A stretch of DNA of 64,000 bases from Bradyrhizobium sp. AZCC 1693 (GCF_036924745.1 NZ_JAZHSD010000001.1:7501001-7565000), one strand, 5' to 3'. Shown: positions 29,807 to 41,030, counted from the stretch's first letter. Made by a program: numbers and translations. The notes: generated from the letters alone by a model not told the origin.

Positions 29807-30487
29807 ATGTCTATTACGGCTTCCAGCGAAACACACCGCCAACACACGTTCAATTCTGCTGAAATGGGCGCCATCGCTCATCTCTACCGCGGCGAAGTCT
29901 ACCGTTCGACGATCTGGAGAACGCGGCTCGACAATACGACCAACTGGGCGATCGTCACAATGGGCATCGCCTTGTCGACGACCTTTTCGAGTCCGGAGGC
30001 TTCACCCCTGCCACTCCTGCTCGTAGGCCTGCTCATCGCCGTGTTTCTCGGCATGGAGGCGCGACGTTATCGCTACTTCAATGTCTGGCGCGCCCGCGCT
30101 CGATGGATGGAGATGAATTTCTACGCGCCAATATTCACCGGTGAAGCCCGCGACGACAGCTGGCAGGTGATTCTCGGGCGCGACTACACTGCGCCGCGCC
30201 ACCACATTTCGTTTGTCCGCGCGGCGGGACGGCGGCTGCGTCGCAACTACGTCTGGATTCTCGCCGTCCAGGTGATTGCCTATTACGGCAAGATCGCGAT
30301 CCATCCGACGCCTGCGTCGACCCTGGCGGAATTTGTCGATCGCGCCGCCGTCGGACCGATCCCCGGCTGGGTCGTTCTGATGGTTGGCTTTGCCTACAAT
30401 TTCGGCTGGCTGGCGTTCGCGCTCGGCACGATGTGGCTTGATAAACGCGAGCACGGGGCCGCGGGCGACAAGGTGGCGATGGGTTAG
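29807..30487 (+). CDS. DUF2270 membrane protein
   Basis: A 226-residue protein with the DUF2270 layout: a soluble start (HLYRGEVYRSTIWRTRLDNT), two close hydrophobic helices (NWAIVTMGIALSTTF and LPLLLVGLLIAVFLG), the signature MEARRYRYFNVWRARARWME, and two further helices near the end. It is probably an inner-membrane protein of unknown function. The ATG at 29807 follows GGAG; an upstream GTG at 29774 is unlikely. Confidence 0.8.
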   Translation: MSITASSETHRQHTFNSAEMGAIAHLYRGEVYRSTIWRTRLDNTTNWAIVTMGIALSTTFSSPEASPLPLLLVGLLIAVFLGMEARRYRYFNVWRARARWMEMNFYAPIFTGEARDDSWQVILGRDYTAPRHHISFVRAAGRRLRRNYVWILAVQVIAYYGKIAIHPTPASTLAEFVDRAAVGPIPGWVVLMVGFAYNFGWLAFALGTMWLDKREHGAAGDKVAMG

Positions 30488-30543
30488 CGATAGCGCGAAG
30501 CGTGTCTTCGCGCCAACTGTCCCGACCATGACGGAAAACGCGT

Positions 30544-31053
30544 TCAGCCCTTGCGCAGGAACACGTAATCCGCGGAGTAGGGCGCGTTGCGATAGCTGCC
30601 CGCCTTGTCGCAGTCGCCCTCGAGCTTGCCGCCCGCCGTATTGATCCGCTGCACGGTAGTGACGCCGGAGAGGATGCCGGTGCCGCGCCCGGACGTCACG
30701 GTCAGCTTCAGCCAGGGGATATCGTTCGCTGTCGCGCCGGGCGCGTTGCCGACCGCCTTGCCGACGACGGCGCTGGAGTCGATGTGCTCCCAGTTCGGTC
30801 CTGTGTAGTGCCGGCCGACGGTCTTGCCATCGAGCAGCAAGGTTGCGATCGGCTCGCGGAATGCCCAGGCCAGTTTGCCGTCGCTGGCAGCCTTGCATTC
30901 GTAGACCTGCGCGCCCTCGGCGTGGAGCGTAAGCACGACCGTTTCGCCGGGCGCCGCGATGGCGTCGGGAAGAGGCGTCTGGGCGGAGGCGCCGAAAACT
31001 GACGCCGACGCTAGAAGCAGAGCGAGTGCGGTATTCCGGATAGTCGGCATCAT
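30544..31053 (-). CDS. DUF3455 secreted protein, copy A
   Basis: A 169-residue exported protein: signal peptide (ALALLLASASVFGASAQ), then the DUF3455 domain with LHAEGAQVYECKAASDGKLA, WAFREPIATLLLDGK, VGRHYTGPNWEHIDSSAVVG, DIPWLKLTV and the end YSADYVFLRKG. Two mature cysteines (YEC and GDC). It is highly similar to the next gene (copy B) and forms a tandem pair. Two adjacent ATGs exist (31053 and 31050). Function unknown. Confidence 0.82.
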   Translation of the reverse strand: MMPTIRNTALALLLASASVFGASAQTPLPDAIAAPGETVVLTLHAEGAQVYECKAASDGKLAWAFREPIATLLLDGKTVGRHYTGPNWEHIDSSAVVGKAVGNAPGATANDIPWLKLTVTSGRGTGILSGVTTVQRINTAGGKLEGDCDKAGSYRNAPYSADYVFLRKG

Positions 31054-31103
31054 GAATCCATGGTGTTGGCCCCGAAGGACCAACACCATTATCAGCCAAT
31101 TAT

Positions 31104-31134
31104 GCCATCGCGTTGGCGAGGTTGTCCGAAACCT
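31104..31134 (-). repeat. 31-base relic of the 3' end of icd
   Basis: Matches 30 of 31 bases with 31985-32015 inside icd, in the same orientation. On the minus strand it still reads VSDNLANAMA followed by TAA, against [11 protein letters not shown] in Icd. It lies between the two DUF3455 genes and probably marks the junction of a tandem duplication. A hairpin (ATGGTGTTGG with CCAACACCAT) lies beside it at 31058-31089. Confidence 0.8.
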
Positions 31135-31152
31135 CCGGTTGGTAGCGTCGTA

Positions 31153-31659
31153 TCAGCCCTTGCGCAGGAACACGTAATCGGCCGAGTAGGGCACGCTTTC
31201 ATAGGTGCCTGCCTTGTAGCAGGCGCCATTGAGCTTTCCACCCACCGTGTTGATCCGTTGCACTGTCGTCGCCGGACTGAGGACACCGCTGCCGCGCCGG
31301 GAAGTCACTCCGAGCTTCAGCCAGGGAATGTCGTTCGCGACGGTGCCTGGGGCCGTGCCGACGACCTCGCCGACCACCGCGCTGCCGTCGATGTACTCCC
31401 AGTTCGGTCCGGCATAATGCCGACCGACCGTCTTACCGTCCAAAAAAAGCGTCGCGATCGGCTCGCGAAGCGCCCAGGCGAGTGCGCCGTCGGCGCTGGT
31501 CTTGCATTCGTAGACCTGCGCGCCTTCGGCATGCAGCCTGAGCATTGCTGTTTCACCCGGAGCTGCGATGGCCTCGGGAAGGGATGTCTGGGCGGTCGCG
31601 TTGACGAGCGACCCGGTGAGAAAGATGGCAGTGAGTACGGCGTTCTTAGGGAACGACAC
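31153..31659 (-). CDS. DUF3455 secreted protein, copy B
   Basis: A 168-residue paralogue of copy A, with the same blocks: LHAEGAQVYECKTSADG, WALREPIATLFLDGK, GRHYAGPNWEYIDGSAVVG, DIPWLKLGV and SADYVFLRKG. The second cysteine is in GACYKAG. The GTG at 31659 is chosen because CGGAG lies nine bases upstream and it gives a proper signal peptide (NAVLTAIFLTGSLVNATAQ); the frame is open to 31794 in repeat DNA. Confidence 0.8.
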   Translation of the reverse strand: MSFPKNAVLTAIFLTGSLVNATAQTSLPEAIAAPGETAMLRLHAEGAQVYECKTSADGALAWALREPIATLFLDGKTVGRHYAGPNWEYIDGSAVVGEVVGTAPGTVANDIPWLKLGVTSRRGSGVLSPATTVQRINTVGGKLNGACYKAGTYESVPYSADYVFLRKG

Positions 31660-31685
31660 GGTAATGCTCCGTCGTTGGTTTTCTA

Positions 31686-31811
31686 GAGCATGCTTCAACT
31701 GAGTTGAATCATGCTCGTCGATCATCTTCTTGTTTGAGCATGATCTCCGCGCAAACGCGTTCCGCGTTTGTCGCGAGGGAAAACCGGTGTCCACTTTTCC
31801 GGATCATGCTC
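31686..31811. repeat. two 'GAGCATG' hairpin repeats
   Basis: GAGCATG...CATGCTC (31686-31716) and a longer GAGCATGAT...ATCATGCTC (31736-31811) holding AAACCGGTGTCCACTTTTCC. These are dispersed intergenic repeats; the second relates to 12595-12678. The rest of the gap up to icd holds another short inverted pair around CAATCCATCGTGCCCC and no gene. Confidence 0.6.
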
Positions 31812-31977
31812 TATCACTGCGAGCCAACGGGCCGCGCGAACGCGCGCCCGACGACAGGCTCCGAACAATCCATCGTGCCCCAAACGGAGACATGGATTGT
31901 TCGTCGCTCTGCCCCCTTGCGCAAACGCTTCGCGTTTGTCGGAGGCAATGATGTGGTGGGAGTTGTGAAAGGCGGCT

Positions 31978-33192
31978 TTAGGCCGCCATCGCCTTGGCGA
32001 GGTTGTCCGAAACCTTGTCGAGGAAGCCGGTCGTGGACAGCCAGCGCTGGTCGGCGCCGACCAAAAGCGCGAGGTCCTTGGTCATGTAGCCTTCCTCGAC
32101 GGTCGCGACGCAGACCTTTTCCAGCGTGTCGGCGAACTTCGCCAGTTCCGGATTGTTGTCGAGCTTGGCGCGGTGGGACAGGCCGCGGGTCCAGGCGAAG
32201 ATCGACGCGATCGAGTTGGTCGAGGTCTCCTTGCCCTTCTGGTGCTCGCGGTAGTGCCGGGTCACCGTGCCGTGGGCGGCTTCGGCTTCCACCGTCTTGC
32301 CGTCGGGCGTCAGCAGCACCGAGGTCATCAGGCCGAGCGAGCCGTAGCCTTGGGCAACCGTATCCGACTGCACGTCGCCGTCGTAGTTCTTGCAGGCCCA
32401 GACATAGCCGCCGGACCATTTCAGCGCCGAAGCGACCATGTCGTCGATCAGGCGGTGTTCGTAGGTGAGCCGCTTGGCCTCGAATTCCTTCTTGAATTCG
32501 CGGTCGTAGATGTCCTGGAAGATGTCCTTGAAGCGGCCGTCATAGACCTTCAGGATCGTGTTCTTGGTCGAGAGGTAGACGGGATAGCCGCGCAACAGGC
32601 CGTAGTTCAGCGAGGCGCGGGCGAAGTCGATGATGGAATCGTCGAGGTTGTACATTTCCATCGCGACGCCGGCGCCGGGGGCCTTGAACACTTCCCGCTC
32701 GATCACGGTACCGTCCTCGCCGACGAACTTCATCGACAGCGTCCCCTTGCCGGGGAACTTGAAGTCGGTGGCGCGGTACTGGTCGCCATAGGCGTGGCGG
32801 CCGATGATGATCGGCTTGGTCCAGCCGGGGACGAGGCGCGGCACGTTCTTGCAGATGATCGGCTCGCGGAAGATCACGCCGCCGAGGATGTTGCGGATGG
32901 TGCCGTTCGGCGACTTCCACATCTCCTTCAGGCCGAATTCCTTCACCCGGGCCTCGTCGGGGGTGATGGTGGCGCATTTGACGCCGACGCCGACCTTCTT
33001 GATGGCGTTGGCGGCGTCGATCGTGACCTGGTCGTTGGTCTGGTCGCGGTACTCCATTCCGAGGTCAAAATACAGAAGCTCGACATCGAGGAACGGGGTG
33101 ATCAGCTTGTCCTTGATGTACTGCCAGATGATCCGGGTCATCTCGTCGCCATCGAGTTCGACGACGGGGTTGGACACCTTGATTTTTGCCAT
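31978..33192 (-). CDS. icd: NADP-dependent isocitrate dehydrogenase
   Basis: TCA-cycle enzyme converting isocitrate to 2-oxoglutarate and CO2 with NADP. The 404-residue product is the homodimeric type related to eukaryotic IDH: start [20 protein letters not shown], substrate-binding [35 protein letters not shown], and metal-site [22 protein letters not shown] followed by cofactor region [17 protein letters not shown] short duplicate of its 3' end lies 0.85 kb away at 31104-31134. Confidence 0.97.
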   Translation of the reverse strand: MAKIKVSNPVVELDGDEMTRIIWQYIKDKLITPFLDVELLYFDLGMEYRDQTNDQVTIDAANAIKKVGVGVKCATITPDEARVKEFGLKEMWKSPNGTIRNILGGVIFREPIICKNVPRLVPGWTKPIIIGRHAYGDQYRATDFKFPGKGTLSMKFVGEDGTVIEREVFKAPGAGVAMEMYNLDDSIIDFARASLNYGLLRGYPVYLSTKNTILKVYDGRFKDIFQDIYDREFKKEFEAKRLTYEHRLIDDMVASALKWSGGYVWACKNYDGDVQSDTVAQGYGSLGLMTSVLLTPDGKTVEAEAAHGTVTRHYREHQKGKETSTNSIASIFAWTRGLSHRAKLDNNPELAKFADTLEKVCVATVEEGYMTKDLALLVGADQRWLSTTGFLDKVSDNLAKAMAA

Positions 33193-33458
33193 GATGGAGG
33201 GGGCCTTTTCTCGGAAAACCGCGCGTTTCGGCGGGGTGGAGTGATTATACGGGGCCTATAGCACCGCAAACCGGCCGGCGAAAGCCAAGCCGTTATGCAG
33301 TTTAAGCCCATCCTTTAGATTAGATTGCCGCAGGTCAGAACGCCGCCTGGGTCGCCGTTCCCGCCACCACAGGTCACGAACAGCCCGCAGATCAGGGCGC
33401 CCGGCAGGCTGGAGCCGGTCCGCCGCCAGGTAGCTCATCTATGTGTCCTGAGCGTCCT

Positions 33459-33578
33459 TTAGTCCGCCACTTGGTCCGCGACGCCGAGGGGATCCCAATG
33501 CTCGTTCAACACCGCGCGAATACGCTGCCAGTTCTCCAGCGACTGGTGCTTGTTGTGCTCGCTCGAAATTTCAGAAAA
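33459..33578 (-). pseudogene. C-terminal fragment of a small WDPxGV-type protein
   Basis: A 39-codon open stretch without a start, bounded upstream by TGA, reading FSEISSEHNKHQSLENW, QRIRAVLNEHWDPLGVADQ, then stop. The core LxxEWDPIGV is typical of a small rhizobial protein family in which the chain continues for about 40 residues after this motif; here it stops early. It is best seen as a decayed gene in the 603-base gap between icd and the methyltransferase. I see nothing else supported there. Confidence 0.4.
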
Positions 33579-33795
33579 TCAAGAGGTACGTCCTGATTTG
33601 GCAATTTGAGCGTACTTCACCGCAAGGAGCGCTTTTCAAGCTTTGACCGGGCGCCAAACAATCGCACTAACCTCGTTATTTTACTTGAGAATTCTGGCCG
33701 CTTTGGTGAAAAGCGGCCAACCATGAGGTTTTGATCAGGCGTTCTGCAGGCCGATCCAAAATCTCCAGAACTTGAATCAGAAAGTGAAGTCACGA

Positions 33796-35001
33796 ATGTC
33801 CGGTTCGGGCACCGATAAAACCAAGTCTGGTTGGGACTTAGCCGGACCCGTTGTGATCCTCGTCGAGCCGCAGCTCGGTGAGAATATCGGCATGGCGGCG
33901 CGCGCGATGGGCAATTTTGCGCTTTCTCGTCTGAGAATCGTCAACCCGCGCGACGGCTGGCCGAACATCGCCGCGCAACGAGCGGCGGCCGGCGCCGACC
34001 AGATTCTGGAACAGGCGCAGTTGTTCGACACCGTCGAGCAGGCGGTCGCCGACCTGACCTTGCTGTTTGCTGCGACGGCCCGCGCCCATGACCAGGCCAA
34101 GCCGGTGGTCGCCCCGGTGGAAGCGGCGGCCGAGATCGTGGCCCATGTCGGCGGCGGTGGCGGGGCCGGCATCCTGTTCGGCCGCGAGCGTTACGGCCTG
34201 CAGAACGAGGAGGTGGCGCTCGCCAACCGGATCATCACTTTTCCGGTCAATCCGGGTTTTGCCTCGCTGAACCTGGCGCAGGCGGTGCTGCTGATCGGCT
34301 ATGAGTGGTTCAAGCTGTCGACCGGCGGTGACCTGCCCTTCGCGATGCCCGAGCGGTCGGAGCCGGCCTCGCAGCACCAGATGCAGGCCTTCTTCGACAA
34401 CCTGGTCCGCGAACTCGACAAGGTCGAATTCCTGCGCCCGCGTGAAAAGCGGGAGACCATGCTGGTGAACCTGCGCAACATCTTTACCCGGATGGACCCG
34501 ACCAAGCAGGACATGCACACCCTGCACGGGGTGGTGATGGCGATCGCGGAAGGGCGCAAGGGGCCGACCAAGGGCGGCGTGCTCGACGGCGAACAGGCCA
34601 CAAGGCTGCGCGCGCTCCTGGCCGAGCACGGGCAAGGGCCGGCGGCGCCCGGTGACAGCTCGACCGTGCGCGGGCTCGCCCGGCTGCTGCGGCGGAACCC
34701 GACCGATGCCGAGCGGGTCCTGTGGCAGGCGCTGACCCGCGACCGCCGCTTCGCCGGGCAATTCAAGCGTCAGACCCCTGTCGGGCGCCACATTCCGGAT
34801 TTCGTCTCCTTCGTGCACCGGCTGGCGATCGAACTGGTCAACGCCAACGAGTCGGAGGCGATCGTCGCCGACCGCGCCGGGCGGAAGACGTGGCTGGAGG
34901 CACGCGATTACCGCGTGATCGAGATGCGGGTTGACGATGTCGAGCGCGATCTGGCGGCGGAACTCGTGCGGCTCGAGGCGAAGCTGCTCGCGCGCAGCTA
35001 G
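33796..35001 (+). CDS. TrmJ-like RNA 2'-O-methyltransferase fused to a DUF559 domain
   Basis: A 401-residue two-domain protein. Residues about 15-250 form a SPOUT methyltransferase of the TrmJ/YjtD group, which methylates the ribose of tRNA position 32: motif one LVEPQLGENIGMAARAMGNF, motif two ILFGRERYGLQNEEVALAN, motif three FASLNLAQAVLLIGYEW. From about 290 to the end lies a DUF559/Vsr-like nuclease fold: ARLLRRNPTDAERVLWQAL, RFAGQFKRQTPVGRHIPDFV, LAIELVNANE. In active DUF559 proteins the last motif is ExDGxxH; here it is ELVNANE, so catalysis may be lost. The ATG at 33796 is preferred over an upstream TTG at 33772. Confidence 0.85.
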   Translation: MSGSGTDKTKSGWDLAGPVVILVEPQLGENIGMAARAMGNFALSRLRIVNPRDGWPNIAAQRAAAGADQILEQAQLFDTVEQAVADLTLLFAATARAHDQAKPVVAPVEAAAEIVAHVGGGGGAGILFGRERYGLQNEEVALANRIITFPVNPGFASLNLAQAVLLIGYEWFKLSTGGDLPFAMPERSEPASQHQMQAFFDNLVRELDKVEFLRPREKRETMLVNLRNIFTRMDPTKQDMHTLHGVVMAIAEGRKGPTKGGVLDGEQATRLRALLAEHGQGPAAPGDSSTVRGLARLLRRNPTDAERVLWQALTRDRRFAGQFKRQTPVGRHIPDFVSFVHRLAIELVNANESEAIVADRAGRKTWLEARDYRVIEMRVDDVERDLAAELVRLEAKLLARS

Positions 35002-35105
35002 GCGGGCCTATCGGGCAAGCCGGCCGGCGCTCCCTGTCCCCGAGCGCGCAAACGGGATAAGCTTGCCCCTGCAGTCCAATCGAATACGCGAACGGGAGGT
35101 GTGCG

Positions 35106-35738
35106 ATGGCTACATCCGACTGGCGTCTCGAAGGCGAATGGATCAAGAACTGCAATTGCGCGTTTGGCTGCCCCTGTGATTTCAATGCCCGGCCGACCCA
35201 AGGTTATTGCAAGGGCACGGTCGGCATGCGGATCACCAAGGGACATTTCGAGAAGACCAAACTCGATGGGCTCGTCTTCGCGGCTACCGTCCATTTCCCC
35301 GGGGCACTGCATGAGGGCAATGGCCAGTTGCAGCCGATCATCGACGAGCGCGCTACACCGGAACAACGCGAAGCACTTTTCAATATCATGTCGGGCCAGA
35401 ACTCCGCCGAAGGCACGCTGTTTCAGATCCTCAGCCTGATCGTGACCAAGATGCATGAACCGTTGTTCGTGCCGATCGAGTTCGAATTCGACAAGGACGG
35501 GCGCGTTGCGCGTATGGTGGCCAAGGGCGTGCTGGAGACCGAGGTCGAGCCGATCAAGAATCCGGTGACGGGAGAGCCTCACCGCATCCAGGTCGTGATG
35601 CCCGAGGGCTTCGAGCACAGGGCGGCCGAGGTTGCCTCGGCCAACATCCGCTCGACCGGCGCCATCAAGTTCGACACCAAGGGCACGCATAGTTCGCTCG
35701 CCAATGTCGTCCAGACGCCGGAGGGTGTTGCGGCCTAG
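35106..35738 (+). CDS. DUF1326 protein
   Basis: A 210-residue soluble protein with the DUF1326 start: WRLEGEWIKNCNCAFGCPC, with three closely spaced cysteines in NCNCAFGCPC and one more in GYCKGTVG. The body is mostly beta. DUF1326 genes are commonly next to DUF2182 membrane-protein genes, as here (43-base gap), so the two probably act together. The cysteine cluster suggests metal binding. GGAGGTGTGCG precedes the ATG. Function unknown. Confidence 0.85.
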   Translation: MATSDWRLEGEWIKNCNCAFGCPCDFNARPTQGYCKGTVGMRITKGHFEKTKLDGLVFAATVHFPGALHEGNGQLQPIIDERATPEQREALFNIMSGQNSAEGTLFQILSLIVTKMHEPLFVPIEFEFDKDGRVARMVAKGVLETEVEPIKNPVTGEPHRIQVVMPEGFEHRAAEVASANIRSTGAIKFDTKGTHSSLANVVQTPEGVAA

Positions 35739-35780
35739 CGCTGCGCCCTAATCTCTACGCGCCCAGTAGCGGGTGGGTTC

Positions 35781-36578
35781 ATGACGGGCACTTCAGCGCT
35801 TGAACAGACCCTGCGACACGATCGCCTGATCGTGGCAATCGGAATAGCCACAGTGGTTGCGTTCTCCTGGGGCTATCTGATTGCCGGCGCCGGCATCGAC
35901 ATGAGCATGGCCGACATGCCGATGGACCCTGAGCCGTGGTCGCCGGACCAGGCATTGGTCATGTTCGCGATGTGGTGGGTGATGATGATCGCGATGATGG
36001 TTCCCAGCGCCGCGCCCATGGTCCTGCTGTTCGCCGCCATCAAGCGCAAGCAAGAGACCGCGGACAGTCCCGTTATCTCAAGCTGGCTGTTTCTCGCTGG
36101 CTATCTCGTGATCTGGGCAGGTTTTAGCCTCGTCGCGGTCTCGGTGCAGTGGGGACTCGAACAGGCCGGGTTGCTGTCCGGCATGATGGCGAGCACCAGC
36201 AATTTGCTCGCCGGGATGATCCTGCTTGCCGCCGGGCTCTATCAACTGACGCCGATCAAGCGCGCCTGCCTGCGCTACTGCCAGAGCCCGGTGCTGTTTC
36301 TCTCTGAATACTGGCAACCGGGCGCCATGGGCGCGTTGCGCATGGGCTTTCGGCACGGCGCTTACTGCGTCGGCTGCTGCTGGTTCCTGATGGCGCTGCT
36401 CTTCGTTGCCGGCGTCATGAACCTCGCCTGGATCGCTGCCGTCGCGATCTATGTCGCCTTCGAGAGGCTGCTGCCGCGCAGCGAATGGCTTGGCCGCGCC
36501 GCGGGCGTGGGCTTGATCGTGGCTGGCGGCGTGGTGCTTGCGCGCGCTTTCGGTGCCACGGCCTTCGCGTCTCTGTAG
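35781..36578 (+). CDS. DUF2182 membrane protein (predicted metal-binding)
   Basis: A 265-residue integral membrane protein with about six or seven helices and Met-rich loops: MSMADMPMDPEPWSPDQAL, MFAMWWVMMIAMMVPSAAPM, and the signature GFRHGAYCVGCCWFLMALLF with His and three Cys. The Met/His/Cys content points to a copper- or metal-handling role, but none is proven. It forms a pair with the DUF1326 gene just upstream. Confidence 0.85.
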   Translation: MTGTSALEQTLRHDRLIVAIGIATVVAFSWGYLIAGAGIDMSMADMPMDPEPWSPDQALVMFAMWWVMMIAMMVPSAAPMVLLFAAIKRKQETADSPVISSWLFLAGYLVIWAGFSLVAVSVQWGLEQAGLLSGMMASTSNLLAGMILLAAGLYQLTPIKRACLRYCQSPVLFLSEYWQPGAMGALRMGFRHGAYCVGCCWFLMALLFVAGVMNLAWIAAVAIYVAFERLLPRSEWLGRAAGVGLIVAGGVVLARAFGATAFASL

Positions 36579-36763
36579 CAACCGTCAGACGGCGGCCAGC
36601 TCGGCGGCATTGCCGGTCCGCTTCGGCTTCCTCACCTTCGAAGGCCCGAACAGATTGCCCGCGGCAAGGCCTGCGGTGTCGGCGACGCCGGGATCCAACC
36701 GCGCCACTCTGGCGTTCCTGACGTCAGGAGCGTATAGTATTGGGACAGTTGGTGGTCGCGCGG

Positions 36764-37371
36764 ATGTTGGTTTTCTCAGGCAGATTAGGGCTCGCATTGG
36801 TATTGGTGGTGTTCTGTCTCGGCGGGCGAGCGGCCTCCGCCCAAACAGGCCCTGTGGGTTATTGGATCCCGGGTTGGCCGATGGGATTCGGTGGCGACCT
36901 TGCCGCCGGTGACAGCCCTAACAGTTACGGGAACTTTCCGAGCTTTGACTTCAGTGACCGAGGCGGCGGCTTTTCCTATGCGCGCTACAATTTTCCGAAC
37001 GGCTTTTTTGTCGGCAGCCAACGCAGCGACATCGGCTTGAGCGGCATCAGCCAGAATGCATTTGGCAATTTCGGCTCGCTCTACACGGAAGGAGCGCAGT
37101 TCGGCTACAGCTTCAAGAACGCGAGCGGGTTGCCCGTCACTTTCTATGCCGGTTTCGACACCTTGAAATACAATACCGGCCTCGGCAGCCCTTTCGCTCC
37201 TTTCGACAACCAGTCCGGCACACTGCCTGCCTATAGCGTGAATGCGGGCATCGAATTCCGGCCGACGTCGAATCTCAGCCTGTCCCTCGGGGTTGGCTAC
37301 GTCCAGCAGTCGGGCGACATCAATTCGCTCGTGCTGCCCGGCGCCTCCCCGCTTGCCATCGGCGGCCGCCG

Positions 37372-37375
<4 letters not shown>
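36764..37375 (+). CDS. predicted outer-membrane beta-barrel protein
   Basis: A 203-residue exported protein: signal peptide (LGLALVLVVFCLGGRAASAQ), then alternating short hydrophobic strands rich in Gly, Tyr and Phe (GGGFSYARYNFPNGFFVGSQ, QFGYSFKNASGLPVTFYAGF, NLSLSLGVGYVQQSGDI). This fits a small barrel like Omp25/porin-family proteins of rhizobia. A TTG at 36740 with GGAG upstream is an alternative start. Its stop overlaps the stop of the convergent regulator by three bases. Confidence 0.65.
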
Positions 37376-39288
<1,913 letters not shown>

Positions 39289-39301
39289 CCGGTCGATACT
39301 C

Positions 39302-39353
39302 CGAAATTTCGTAATTCGACTACGACTTTTCGTGTATCACGAATTTTCGTAAT
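39302..39353. promoter_or_regulatory. candidate enhancer sites for the sigma-54 activator
   Basis: The region holds the palindrome CGAAATTTCG (39302-39311), the dyad TTCGTG-TAT-CACGAA (39329-39343) and TTTTCGTAAT (39346-39353 area). These repeated TTTCGTx elements are 55-105 bases upstream of the -24 box, a common distance for activator binding. Confidence 0.5.
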
Positions 39354-39407
39354 GGCCAATCTGCACAAAATCCCTGCGATATCAGCGCGATCGCCCAAAG
39401 ACGCGGC

Positions 39408-39423
39408 TGGCATGTGCCTTGCT
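39408..39423 (+). promoter_or_regulatory. sigma-54 (-24/-12) promoter
   Basis: TGGCATG-TGCC-TTGCT matches the consensus TGGCACG-N4-TTGCW, with GG (39409-39410) and GC (39421-39422) exactly ten bases apart. It lies 33 bases upstream of the substrate-binding protein start. Confidence 0.8.
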
Positions 39424-39455
39424 TAATTAGGGTGCAACGTCGCGCAGGAGGGCTG

Positions 39456-40838
39456 ATGTCTACCTTCGACAACCCATTCGATCCCAACCGCCGTCTTCGT
39501 GCCGGTGGCTGCAGTTGCGGCCAGCATGTCAGCGAAGCCGAGCACCAGGCCGCCCAACTGCAGATCCAGTCCGCCACCGAGAGCGAGCAAAAGCGCTACG
39601 AAGGCGTGGTCGCCTCCGCCGTGATGCGCGCGATGTTTCCGCAGGACGTCGCGCGGCGCGCGTTTCTGAAATCGGTGGGCGCAGCGACGGCGGTAGCCGC
39701 CGTGTCGCAATTCTTTCCGCTCAGAACCGCGACCGAAGCCTTCGCGCAAGGCGGGCCGCTCGAGAAGAAAGACCTCAAGGTCGGCTTCATCCCGATCACT
39801 TGCGCCACGCCGATCATCATGGCGGCGCCGATGGGCTTCTATGCCAAGAACGGCCTGAACGTCGAAGTCATCAAGACTGCCGGCTGGGCGGTCATCCGCG
39901 ACAAGACCATCAACAAGGAATATGACGCGGCCCACATGCTGTCGCCGATGCCGCTCGCCATCACCATGGGCGCCGGCTCCAATCCGCTGCCCTACACCAT
40001 GCCTGCGGTCGAGAACATCAACGGCCAGGCGATTACGCTGGCGATGAAGCACAAGGACAGGCGCGACCCGAAGAGCTGGAAGGGTTTCAAGTTCGCGGTG
40101 CCGTTCGACTATTCGATGCACAATTACCTGCTGCGCTACTATCTCGCCGAGCACGGCATCGATCCCGATACCGACGTGCAGATCCGCGCCGTGCCGCCGC
40201 CGGAAATGGTCGCCAACCTGCGCGCCGACAACATCGACGGCTTCCTCGGGCCCGATCCGATGAACCAGCGTGCGGTGTTCGACGGCGCAGGCTTTATCCA
40301 CATCCTCACCAAGGATATCTGGGAAGGCCATCCGTGCTGCGCCTTCGCCGCGTCGAAGGAATTCATCACGGCGATGCCGAACACCTATGGCGCGCTGCTC
40401 AAATCGATCATCGAGGCGACCGCGTTCGCGCACAAGGCGGAAAACCGCAAGCAGATCGCGGAGGCGATCGCGCCGGCGAATTATCTCAATCAGCCGCAGA
40501 TCGTGCTGGAGCAGATCTTGACCGGCACCTTCGCCGACGGTCTCGGCAACATCGTCAAGCAGCCGAACCGCGTCGATTTCGATCCGTTCCCGTGGCAGTC
40601 CTTCGCGGTCTGGATCATGACCCAGATGAAGCGCTGGGGGCAGATCAAGGGCGACATCGACTACGCCGGCATCGCTTCGCAGGTCTATCTCGCCACCGAC
40701 GCCACGCGGCTGATGAAAGATGCCGGCCTGACGCCGCCGACAACGACGACCAAAAGTTTTTCGGTGATGGGCAAGACGTTCGATCCGGCCAAGCCGGAGG
40801 AATATCTCGCAAGCTTCAAGATCAGGAAGGCGTCGTGA
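39456..40838 (+). CDS. ABC transporter substrate-binding protein, CmpA/NrtA family (cyanate-type)
   Basis: A 460-residue exported binding protein. The N-terminus has a Cys motif (AGGCSCGQH) and then a twin-arginine-like leader RRAFLKSVGAATAVAAVSQF. The binding domain begins LKVGFIPITCATPIIMAAPM and shows PFDYSMHNYLLRYYLAEHG and DNIDGFLGPDPMNQRAVFD, typical of nitrate/bicarbonate/cyanate binding proteins. Linked to a permease, ATPase and cyanase, it most likely binds cyanate. AGGAGGGCTG precedes the ATG at 39456. Transcribed from the sigma-54 promoter at 39408. Confidence 0.88.
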   Translation: MSTFDNPFDPNRRLRAGGCSCGQHVSEAEHQAAQLQIQSATESEQKRYEGVVASAVMRAMFPQDVARRAFLKSVGAATAVAAVSQFFPLRTATEAFAQGGPLEKKDLKVGFIPITCATPIIMAAPMGFYAKNGLNVEVIKTAGWAVIRDKTINKEYDAAHMLSPMPLAITMGAGSNPLPYTMPAVENINGQAITLAMKHKDRRDPKSWKGFKFAVPFDYSMHNYLLRYYLAEHGIDPDTDVQIRAVPPPEMVANLRADNIDGFLGPDPMNQRAVFDGAGFIHILTKDIWEGHPCCAFAASKEFITAMPNTYGALLKSIIEATAFAHKAENRKQIAEAIAPANYLNQPQIVLEQILTGTFADGLGNIVKQPNRVDFDPFPWQSFAVWIMTQMKRWGQIKGDIDYAGIASQVYLATDATRLMKDAGLTPPTTTTKSFSVMGKTFDPAKPEEYLASFKIRKAS

Positions 40839-40865
40839 GGGCGGGGGCCCAACTACGTTTGCCGC

Positions 40866-41012
40866 TGTCGTCCCCGCGAACGCGGGGACCTCAGCGTGAG
40901 CGCCACTTGCGCTCATCGCGTCGCCGTGTCGGCGCTTTTAGGCACGATGTTAGAGGCCTTCCTTCATTATTAGCGCCGCGGAGTATGGGTCCCCGCGTTC
41001 GCGGGACGACAT
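40866..41012. repeat. inverted repeat inside the cyanate operon
   Basis: TGTCGTCCCCGCGAACGCGG and, at the other end, GTCCCCGCGTTCGCGGGACG-ACAT enclose about 100 bases. It sits between the binding-protein and permease genes and may fold into long stems in the mRNA. Confidence 0.7.
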
Positions 41013-41030
41013 GCTGAGAGACTATCCACA

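Noticed and set aside
33256..33438. 60-codon frame after icd (MSYLAADRLQPAG...)
   Set aside because: Another frame of the same strand reads GALICGLFVTCGGGNGDPGG, so either could be a remnant; neither has a supported start.
36585..36797. 70-codon minus-strand frame ending PKRTGNAAELAAV
   Set aside because: It overlaps the barrel-protein start, and the more protein-like C-terminal half has no start codon of its own. Could be a remnant, but not supported.
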